64,000 bases of DNA, from NCBI GenBank assembly GCA_951813285.1, contig OX638355.1, positions 5,044,083-5,108,082 on the forward strand, given 5' to 3'. Positions 9,499 to 16,331 of this stretch are shown here, one piece after another. Position 1 is the first letter of the stretch. Each line of letters starts with the position of its first letter. Source of the DNA: Terriglobia bacterium (GTDB lineage: Bacteria; Acidobacteriota; Terriglobia; Versatilivoradales; Versatilivoraceae). A model generated the notes under the pieces. It saw nothing but the letters and a program-made list of their open reading frames with translations, had not been told where the DNA came from and ran no database searches. The translations under genes were made by a program, and so were the position numbers.

Positions 9499-10026
9499 TC
9501 AATTCCTGAATTTCAGCAGCGGGGCCAATCGAGGGTCGCTGACCAACGGGCCGCAACGGCAACGGTCGCGGTTTCGGTTCCGTCCACAGGCCGGACACAG
9601 GCCCTTGCAGTCTTCCCGACAAAGCGGTTTCATGGGCAAGCTCAGGAAGATCTGCTCGCGAACGATGTCGCTCACATCGATAGAGTCCCCGGTGAAGAAC
9701 CCCACTTCCAGATCTTTCTTCTGGAGAGCGATCTCCCCGGTCAGCGAGTGTTGAGCGTTGGATTGATAGTACTGGCTGAACTGGGCTGCCAGAGGACGGG
9801 ACAGCACCTCCAGGCAGCGGGCACAGGTCAATTCCATTTCAACACCCAGTTCGCCCCACACCCGCACGCCGCCTTGAGACTGTCTGTCGGCCGTCAAATG
9901 AACCGCCACCTTGCCGGAGACCCGAACCTGCCCTTCATCCAGATTCAACTGGCGGGCGGTCAGGCTGGCCTTCACAGAACGTGGCCCCCGCTCCAAATCC
10001 CTGATGTCGATCCGCAACGGGTTCAT
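9499..10026 (-). CDS. DUF177 (YceD-like) protein, linked to 23S rRNA accumulation
   Basis: This 175-residue protein has the DUF177/YceD layout: a beta-rich N-terminal half, a CARC motif about two-fifths along (ELTCARCLEVLSRPL), an acidic middle (IDVSDIVREQIFLSLPMKPLC) and a C-terminal cysteine cluster CREDCKGLCPACG. In other bacteria and plants YceD homologues are needed for 23S rRNA accumulation and the gene almost always precedes rpmF, as here. It is probably the first gene of the rpmF-fab operon. The start ATG at 10026 follows a gap of 153 bp to the next gene. Confidence 0.9.
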   Translation of the reverse strand: MNPLRIDIRDLERGPRSVKASLTARQLNLDEGQVRVSGKVAVHLTADRQSQGGVRVWGELGVEMELTCARCLEVLSRPLAAQFSQYYQSNAQHSLTGEIALQKKDLEVGFFTGDSIDVSDIVREQIFLSLPMKPLCREDCKGLCPACGRNRNRDRCRCGPLVSDPRLAPLLKFRN

Positions 10027-10179
10027 GAGCTTCGCACCAGGCCGGCCCTATAGAAAAAGGACGTTAAGTGCCTCAAAACCAAAGCGCATCATTATAGCCG
10101 GGGCCACTGCGATGTCAACGTCTAAAGGCCGGCGAACCGGCCGGAACAGGGAGAGGCGCAAACGATCGCAGCAGGAGGG

Positions 10180-10623
10180 TCAGACAGAAGGCTGCAGAGA
10201 GTTGACCTTGGCCTGGTAGGACTTGTTCAGGATGATCTGGAGAAGAGGATTGCCGATCTCGGTCTGTTCGATCCGCTCCTGGATCTCTTCGAGTTCCTCC
10301 ATGTCCCTGGCGCGCTTGATGACGTTCTTGAAGAAACTCAGGTCCCCGACCGTCATGATCTCCTCGCTCTCCTCGTCCTCTATGATGGCCAGATGCGATT
10401 CCGGCAGGAATTCGCGAATCTTCCAATAGAGCTTCTCCCGGTAGTCCAGGTTCTTCTCTCCCAGATCGGGATGAAACCACTCGGCCGTGAACGTGCCTTC
10501 TTCGTTATCCATATTGAGGTCCGTATAGATGTCCGGTTCCTCCTCGGTCATCTCCAGAATCAACTTCTCCAGGTCCTTGATCACGCCGGCACTGGAATAA
10601 ACGGTTAAAATGGTTACTTTCAT
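10180..10623 (-). CDS. Conserved-looking hypothetical acidic protein
   Basis: This 147-residue protein is rich in Glu and Asp (for example ILEMTEEEPDIYTDLNMDNE) and begins MKVTILTVYSSAGVIKDLEK, which resembles a beta strand followed by a helix. It has no signal peptide, no membrane segment and no motif I can assign. It lies on the same strand as, and 153 bp upstream of, the yceD-like gene, so it could belong to the same transcription unit. The ordered, compositionally normal sequence suggests a real gene; the function is unknown. Confidence 0.7.
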   Translation of the reverse strand: MKVTILTVYSSAGVIKDLEKLILEMTEEEPDIYTDLNMDNEEGTFTAEWFHPDLGEKNLDYREKLYWKIREFLPESHLAIIEDEESEEIMTVGDLSFFKNVIKRARDMEELEEIQERIEQTEIGNPLLQIILNKSYQAKVNSLQPSV

Positions 10624-10754
10624 CAGCGGCCCCTGCCTCTTTGAGATCCTTCCCGGTTTGCGACTGGATTATAAGGAGAAAGCAACCCCAATCCAACCCT
10701 TTTCGGCTCGCAAGAAACAACTGAGGGACATCCACCAAGGTCCAAAAAAGCAAT

Positions 10755-10779
10755 CCACGAAGGACGACGAAGGGCCATT
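10755..10779. repeat. Short dispersed intergenic repeat, copy B
   Basis: This is the inverse match (23 of 25) of 827-851. It abuts the left end of the MITE-like element that starts at 10778. Confidence 0.6.
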
Positions 10780-11027
10780 AACCCGCATTTCTCACCAGGG
10801 GGCATGATCATGGCGCAGGATTTTTCCCTTCAGGGCGTGCTCGCGACCGAAGAGCGTAGCGGTCACTACGCGCGAGGGAGCATGTGCGCGCTGAAGGGAA
10901 AAAGACAAGCCAGGGCATGCCCAGCGCTGTCTGTTACCCGCGAGCCCTACCATGAAGCCAATCAAAGTACTGAAGATAAACTACTTTTCGTCATGGCACC
11001 AGCGGCCTGGTGAGAAATGCGGGTTAA
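10778..11027. mobile_element. MITE-like 250-bp non-autonomous element with 22-bp terminal inverted repeats
   Basis: The left end 10778-10799 and the right end 11006-11027 are perfect 22-base inverted repeats. Their outermost four bases are TTAA on both sides, so the element may be TIRs beginning CCCGCATTTCTCACCAGG flanked by a duplicated TTAA. Inside is a second perfect inverted repeat (TTTTTCCCTTCAG, 10821-10833 with 10891-10903), part of a larger imperfect fold-back. There is no open frame of useful length. The structure is that of a small element mobilised in trans; which transposase family would act on it is not known. Confidence 0.7.
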
Positions 11028-11053
11028 GGGGCTGGAGAAGGCTTGAAAGGGAG

Positions 11054-12238
11054 TCAGACGCCGGTCGGCTGAAAACTCGAGCAGGGCCCGCTGCGATACG
11101 GAAATCGCCGGATCACCGCCTCGTTGACCTTGACGCCCAGCCCCGGAGCGTCAGGAACGACCAGTTCTCCCCGATCGATCCACAGGGAAGTGTGCAACAT
11201 CTGCTCCGCCAACCGAAAGGGGTAGGTGCCGGGCCTGCCGTCGCCGGAATATTGCGGCCATTCCATCCAACCCACCAAGTCGCCCTCGAAACAGCTGGCC
11301 AACTGGACCAGGGCGGCTGCTTCCAGTGGAGTCGAGAGCCTTCCGATAGCCACCCGGCAGCCAAGCGGTTGCACCTCCCGCAAGGCCCGGTGAGCGTCGA
11401 CCAGTCCCCCAAGATGAAGCACATCCAACTGCAGGACATCCTGCGATCCGCTTCGGGCCAGGTCGAGCCAGCCTTCCAGGGAAGACACGCCACCCCCTCC
11501 CGAGATCGGAACCGGACAATCCTTGTTCAACTGTCGAAGTGTCTCAATGTCCTGCGGAGCCACCGGTTCCTCAACCCATTCGAGCCGGCTGGAAGCCATG
11601 TCCCGCAGCAGCCGCCCGATCTCCTCCAACCCGTAGTGCCCCCCGCGCCAAGCCCTGGCGTCCACCATGATCGCCCAGGGCGCAGGAAAGGCATCGCGCA
11701 CCTTGCGGACGGTCTGCATGTCTTGCCGGGGCGACAGCCCCAATTCCAGCTTGCAGGCCGAGAACCCCGAACCGGCCCAAAAACCGGCCTCCCGCACACT
11801 CTCCTCGCCATCGAGGTAGACGCCTCCGCTGGCGTAGATTCGGACTCTGCGTCTTGCCCATCCACCCAGCAACTCCGACAGGGAGCACTTCGCGATCTGG
11901 CCCTGAAGGTCCAGCAAGGCCATTTCCACGGCGGCAAAGGCCTGCACCAGGCCCGGGTACCTCGGCCGGCGGTGGAACACTTTCCTCCGCAGGCCGGCCA
12001 GGTTTCCGGGGTTGAGGCCCACCACGGCCGCACGCAGGTTTCGATTGATCAACTGAGCTACGTTGGGAGAGGGAGTGCCAACCCCAAAACCCACCTGCCC
12101 CTGGTTGGTGCGGGCGCGGACCATCAGGCAATCGCGCTTGTAGATGGTGACCTGGCCTCCCTGAACCGGTCGCCGGAGCGGTTGGGGCAGCGGCGAACTC
12201 AGCAGACAGGCCTGCAGCTCATCGACCTTCACTTTCAT
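11054..12238 (-). CDS. Enolase-superfamily (mandelate racemase / muconate lactonising type) protein with altered active site
   Basis: The 394-residue protein has the two-domain enolase-superfamily layout: an N-terminal capping domain to about residue 130, then a barrel. Family members bind Mg2+ with three acidic ligands at the ends of barrel strands and abstract a proton alpha to a carboxylate. Here the first two ligands are recognisable (D193 in MVDARA; E223 in WVEEP). The usual third ligand in the 'IAGGE' motif is replaced (ISGGGG, residues 245-250). The usual KxK is K163-L-E165, and the normal PHG histidine region reads AIGRLSTP. It may therefore be a non-catalytic or very divergent member. 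It is a single gene on the minus strand, 393 bp from the radical SAM gene. Confidence 0.8.
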   Translation of the reverse strand: MKVKVDELQACLLSSPLPQPLRRPVQGGQVTIYKRDCLMVRARTNQGQVGFGVGTPSPNVAQLINRNLRAAVVGLNPGNLAGLRRKVFHRRPRYPGLVQAFAAVEMALLDLQGQIAKCSLSELLGGWARRRVRIYASGGVYLDGEESVREAGFWAGSGFSACKLELGLSPRQDMQTVRKVRDAFPAPWAIMVDARAWRGGHYGLEEIGRLLRDMASSRLEWVEEPVAPQDIETLRQLNKDCPVPISGGGGVSSLEGWLDLARSGSQDVLQLDVLHLGGLVDAHRALREVQPLGCRVAIGRLSTPLEAAALVQLASCFEGDLVGWMEWPQYSGDGRPGTYPFRLAEQMLHTSLWIDRGELVVPDAPGLGVKVNEAVIRRFPYRSGPCSSFQPTGV

Positions 12239-12303
12239 GGGAGTTTACTCCTCCGCCACTCCACCATACCTCCTTCAAAAACTCAAGTATCACTCCCCCC
12301 TTG

Positions 12304-12586
12304 GGGGGAGTCGCAGAGAGGTCGAGCCGCAGGCGAAGGCCGATGCGGTGGGGGGTTCGCACAAGGCGAGCCACAGGCGAGATCTTGTGCGCCGCCGCGG
12401 GGTTCGCACAAGGTGAGTTGCCAAGCGAGATCTTGTGCTCCGAAGGGGAGTCGCACAAGCCGCGCCACAGGCGAAGGCCAATGCGGAGGGGGAGTCGCAC
12501 AAGGCGAGCCACAGGCGAGATCTTGTGCGCCGAAGGGAGTCGCACAAGCCGCACCACAGGCGAAGAATGATGCGGGGGGGGGGGGG
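12304..12586. repeat. Tandem array of about six 44-47-bp units with internal hairpins, ending in a G13 run
   Basis: Units begin at the TCGCA marks near 12311, 12357, 12404, 12451, 12495 and 12540, a spacing of 44-47 bases. A typical unit reads GTCGCACAAGGCGAGCCACA then GGCGAGATCTTGTGCGCCGA. In three units GCACAAG pairs with CTTGTGC, giving a hairpin with an 18-base loop. The array ends in 13 consecutive G residues (12574-12586). The open frames crossing it encode only low-complexity repeats, so I treat it as non-coding. It fills the gap between the radical SAM and enolase-like genes. Confidence 0.85.
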
Positions 12587-12631
12587 AAGCGAGTTGCTGC
12601 CCTGCTCCTTTTGCGTCTGGCTTCAGCCTGG

Positions 12632-14389
12632 CTAGGCCCCGGCGACTGCCTGAGGCGCAAACTGGTCCACCCGGGCGTTCACGGCCGAACGGAAGGACTC
12701 CAGGGCATCCTCGACGCCATAGCGAATGTCGTCGTGCATGGCCTCGTAGCGGGCATGGACTCGCGAGAACAGCTCCTGCATCTGGCCCCTGAGTTCCTCC
12801 ACTTCGCGGGCTCCGGCGCGCACCGAGTGCGAAACCGCTGCTTCGAACGATTCCAGCTCGGCAGCCAGGAACTCCTTGAAGTCGTGGATGGCGATCTGCT
12901 GGCTGGTGACCTTCTCGAAGTGGTATCCCATGACGGCCAGATGGAATGCCTTGGTGAGCATGCGGGGATGGTCCCTGGCCACCTTGGCAATGAACTTGAG
13001 GTAAGCAGGACCCTGCCGGGAGAAGAGCTGCCGGCGCAACGACTTGCCAATGGCCCGCACCTCATTCATGCCCACCGGCTTGGAAACGTAGGGGCTGGGC
13101 TTGACATGCTCCATCATGTTCAGACAGCGTCTGAAGTAGTTCTCCAGAGTCGGGTCGTAGATGGTGGTCAGCACCCGTCGATATCCCTCGATCAAGGTCT
13201 GGGCCTCCATCTCGGGCTTGTAGTTGAGGACCACGTTGACGCTGGTCCCGGTGGTCTCCTCCAGCAACCGGTCTTCCCTCTTGAGACGGTCGTAAAGGTC
13301 GGTGCCCTTCAGAGCCGTCAACAGCCCCACCATGGCCATGGGAATGCCGGCCTCCTGTATGAAGTCGATCTGGGCGTCGAACACCCCCTCGTCGTCGCCG
13401 TCCAGACCCAGGATGAATCCACCGCTGACCTCCATCCCTTTCTGCTGAATCTTGCGAACGGCGCTCAGCAGGTAATCTTCCTCTTTCTTCTTGCTGGTGT
13501 TCTGAGCCTTCTTGGTCTTGATCAGAGCCTCGGGATTGGGAGTCTCGATCCCCAGAAACACCCAATCGAAACCTGCCTCGATCATGGCGCCCATCAATTC
13601 GTCGTTTCGGGCCAGGTTGACACTGGCCTCGGTGAAGAGAGCGAAAGGATAACCGCGGTCCCTCTGCCACTCGGCCACAAAGGGCAGAAGTTCCAGCGCC
13701 TCCCGCTTGTTGCCGATGAAGTTGTCGTCCACCAGAAAGACGTTGCCCCGCCAACCCAGCTCATAGATGGAGTCCAATTCACCTAACATCTGTTGCGGCG
13801 TCTTGGTCCGCGGCACGCGGCCGAAAAGCTTGGTGATGTCGCAGAACTCGCAGTCGAAGGGGCACCCCCGGGAGAACTGCAGGCACATCGAGTAGTAGTC
13901 CTTCATGTCGACGAGGTCGAAGCGAGGGACCGGCGTGCGCGTCACATCGGGTTTCTCCGGCGCCCGGTAGATGGCCTTGGCGGTTCCGGTCTCCAGGTCC
14001 CGCAGAAATTGCGGCAGGATTTCCTCGACTTCATCCAGCAGGAAGTGGTCCACTCCCTGGATTTCCTCGTGATAGGTAGTGGGGTGAGGCCCACCGGCCA
14101 CCACCGGAACGCCGGCCCGGTTGCACTGCTCGACCACCGAGTCCAGGGAATCGCGTTGAACGATCATGGTGGAGGTAAACACCACGTCGGCCCATTCCAG
14201 GTCCGAGTCCTTCATGGTGGTCACGTTCAGATCCACTACACGGAGGTCGTATCTGGAGGGGAACATGCCGGCAATGGTGAGCAGGCCCAGGGCGGGAAAG
14301 CCCGCCTTTTTCCCGACAAACTCCAGGGCGAACTTGCCGCCCCAGTAAGACGGTGGAAATTCAGGGTAGACTAAGAGTGCATTTGGCAT
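12632..14389 (-). CDS. B12-binding-domain radical SAM protein (DUF4070-type C-terminus)
   Basis: The 585-residue protein has an N-terminal cobalamin-binding-like Rossmann domain (about residues 1-140; GLLTIAGMFPSRYDLRVVDL, VPVVAGGPHPT). A radical SAM core follows, with the cluster cysteines C176, C180 and C183 in RGCPFDCEFCD. The C-terminal helical region resembles DUF4070. The N-terminal domain lacks a DxHxxG cobalamin motif, so B12 may not be bound through a histidine. Relatives include methyltransferases and enzymes acting on lipids or natural products; the substrate here cannot be told. It is divergent from creD across a 218-bp gap. Confidence 0.85.
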   Translation of the reverse strand: MPNALLVYPEFPPSYWGGKFALEFVGKKAGFPALGLLTIAGMFPSRYDLRVVDLNVTTMKDSDLEWADVVFTSTMIVQRDSLDSVVEQCNRAGVPVVAGGPHPTTYHEEIQGVDHFLLDEVEEILPQFLRDLETGTAKAIYRAPEKPDVTRTPVPRFDLVDMKDYYSMCLQFSRGCPFDCEFCDITKLFGRVPRTKTPQQMLGELDSIYELGWRGNVFLVDDNFIGNKREALELLPFVAEWQRDRGYPFALFTEASVNLARNDELMGAMIEAGFDWVFLGIETPNPEALIKTKKAQNTSKKKEEDYLLSAVRKIQQKGMEVSGGFILGLDGDDEGVFDAQIDFIQEAGIPMAMVGLLTALKGTDLYDRLKREDRLLEETTGTSVNVVLNYKPEMEAQTLIEGYRRVLTTIYDPTLENYFRRCLNMMEHVKPSPYVSKPVGMNEVRAIGKSLRRQLFSRQGPAYLKFIAKVARDHPRMLTKAFHLAVMGYHFEKVTSQQIAIHDFKEFLAAELESFEAAVSHSVRAGAREVEELRGQMQELFSRVHARYEAMHDDIRYGVEDALESFRSAVNARVDQFAPQAVAGA

Positions 14390-14607
14390 GATTGCGATCT
14401 CCGGAGTCCCCGTGCTCAGGGACGAATTTCAAGCCCGGCCAATTGCCAAAAGCCTGGCCGGCTTCAATTGAGTGGCCCACACTATATCAAGTCGGCCGGG
14501 ATTGCTCCCAGAAAGTTGTGGCCGGTAGCATTATCTCTACAGAGGCCGACCCGCGACTGTAGGCTAAACCTGGAATTTAAGCGGTATATTGCCGAGGAGA
14601 CTCGCCG

Positions 14608-15957
14608 ATGTCAACCGAATCGCCCGGATCCCTGCTCAACCGGCAGGCTTTCCTGAACTCACCCCTTTGGCGGGCCTGCCTGCTGGGGCTGCTGGTGCTC
14701 CTGCTGCAGATTCCCATCCTGCTGATTTACAACGTGACCTCGGAGCGCCAGACCAGACAGCAAGAGGCCTCACGGGAAGTCACCTCCAAGTGGGGCAAGG
14801 AGCAGTCCCTGGCGGGGCCCCGGATTATCATCCCCTACCTGGAACACCACAGCGAGCGGACCGCCGAGGGTGAACTCTCCACCCGCACCGAAGTGGTCTA
14901 CGGACACTTTCTGGCGGAAAGGCTCACCATCTCCGGCAGGGCCGAGACCCACCTGCGCTATCGGGGCATCTTCGAGGTTCCGGTGTATCGATTGGCCCTG
15001 GAATTGAGGGGTACGTTCACCGAGCCCGACTTCAGCGAATGGGGAGTCCGACCGCAGGATATTCTCTGGGACCGCGCCCATCTCTCGGTGAATATCTCCG
15101 ATGCCCGAGCCATCCAGAATTCAGCCGTGCTCTCCTGGAACGGCCAGAGTCTCCCCTTTCATCCCGGATCGGGGGAATCCAGCAGCGACCTTCCCGGGAT
15201 TCACGCCGGCCTGAGAGAGCGGCTGAAGGGAGCAGCCTTCGATTTCCAGTTTCCGCTGGAGCTCAATGGCAGCGGGGCTGTTTTCTTTTCACCCTTCGGC
15301 AAGCAGACCACCGTCGACCTGCAGTCGAACTGGCCCCATCCCAGCTTCCAGGGAAACTGGCTCCCGGCCGAGCGCACGGTGACGGACCGGGGGTTCGAGG
15401 CCAGCTGGAGCATACCCTTCCTGGGACGCAGCTACCCTCAGAGGTGGACCTCCCAAACCGCCCCGTCCTCGATCTCACCCTCCCGCTTCGGCCTGATACT
15501 GGCAACACCGGTCGACCCCTATCGGATGGTCGATCGCAGCGTCAAGTACGCCATCCTGTTCCTGGCTCTGACCTTCATCACCCTGTGGCTCTATGAAGTT
15601 CTCTCGGGATTGCGGATTCACACGCTGCAGTACCTGCTGATGGGCGCGGGGATGTGCCTGTTCTATCTGCTGGTGCTTTCCCTTTCCGAGCACCTGGGTT
15701 TCGGCCCGGCCTATCTTCTGGCCAGCGTTTCCACCGTGGTCCTGCTCGTCAGCTACAGCCTGTCGGTGCTGGGCAAGCCCCGCGGGGCCGCCTTGATGGC
15801 CGTCATCCTGGGGCTCTTGTACGGGTACCTCTATATCCTGCTTCGCAATCAGGACTACGCCCTGCTGGTCGGGACCCTCGGCCTCTTCCTGGCGCTGGCC
15901 GTCACCATGTTCCTGACCCGTAATCTGGACTGGCGTGGGCTGAAGCACAAGGCCTGA
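14608..15957 (+). CDS. creD: CreD-family inner-membrane protein
   Basis: This 449-residue membrane protein has one N-terminal membrane helix (about residues 24-43), a large periplasmic beta-rich domain (about 45-310) and about five C-terminal membrane helices. The conserved CreD start of the periplasmic domain (EVTSKWGKEQSLAGPRIIIP) and the 'PVDPYRMVDRSVKYAILFLA' junction to the membrane region are both present. CreD is tied to envelope stress and beta-lactam/colicin tolerance in gamma-proteobacteria, where it is controlled by CreBC; no creBC genes are seen here. The ATG at 14608 has a GAGGAG ribosome site. The gene stands alone at the left border of the defence island. Confidence 0.93.
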   Translation: MSTESPGSLLNRQAFLNSPLWRACLLGLLVLLLQIPILLIYNVTSERQTRQQEASREVTSKWGKEQSLAGPRIIIPYLEHHSERTAEGELSTRTEVVYGHFLAERLTISGRAETHLRYRGIFEVPVYRLALELRGTFTEPDFSEWGVRPQDILWDRAHLSVNISDARAIQNSAVLSWNGQSLPFHPGSGESSSDLPGIHAGLRERLKGAAFDFQFPLELNGSGAVFFSPFGKQTTVDLQSNWPHPSFQGNWLPAERTVTDRGFEASWSIPFLGRSYPQRWTSQTAPSSISPSRFGLILATPVDPYRMVDRSVKYAILFLALTFITLWLYEVLSGLRIHTLQYLLMGAGMCLFYLLVLSLSEHLGFGPAYLLASVSTVVLLVSYSLSVLGKPRGAALMAVILGLLYGYLYILLRNQDYALLVGTLGLFLALAVTMFLTRNLDWRGLKHKA

Positions 15958-15983
15958 CATCCATCCCGCATCGATTCCCGCCC

Positions 15984-16036
15984 CAAAAAAAGCAGGGGCC
16001 TCCGAAGAGGCCCCGCGCCCTGCGGTCGAAACCGCA
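15984..16036 (-). terminator. Two adjacent tetraloop hairpins with a T tract on the minus strand
   Basis: GGGGCCTC-CGAA-GAGGCCCC (15995-16014) is a perfect 8-bp stem. TGCGGT-CGAA-ACCGCA (16021-16036) is a perfect 6-bp stem. Reading the minus strand, the first is followed by seven T residues (15991-15985), as in a rho-independent terminator. On the plus strand it may also close the creD transcript, but no T run follows there. No minus-strand gene that it would serve was found; the rest of 15958-16331 shows nothing else. Confidence 0.6.
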
Positions 16037-16331
16037 AGGGGTGTGTTAGCTACAAACTAGATGCAACCGGCGAGAGGTTCTAGAATCTCGCGGCCCCAAT
16101 TTTCCTTCGAGGGGCGCGAAGACGGCGGAACAGTTATAGTAAAGCCTTGACTCCAACTGCAGGCATTTTGCACCTGGGAGCGATCCTCTACAGAAACTTG
16201 TCCAGAGCTCTGATGGACTACAATCGCAATGAGGGCACACGGACTCGCGGTTACACTATGATCCTACGAACTGGAAGGTGCCAGAATCCAGTAAATGTAC
16301 GTATCAGGGTAGTCAGCGAGGTAGGTTGAAC

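Noticed and set aside
12304..12586. Possible CRISPR array because of regular 44-47-bp spacing
   Set aside because: The repeats run through the whole unit with no unique spacers, and no cas genes are near.
10952..13786. 944-residue plus-strand open frame
   Set aside because: It lies antisense to the enolase-like and radical SAM genes and through the 45-bp repeat array; the translation is low-complexity and protein-like only by GC bias.
16020..16100. Possible tRNA remnant or att site at the left border of the island
   Set aside because: The hairpins do not fold into a cloverleaf and no matching repeat was found at the right border.
16046..16240. Small minus-strand frame upstream of the hairpin pair
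   Set aside because: No ribosome site and no protein-like pattern; a small RNA ending in the hairpin could not be shown either.
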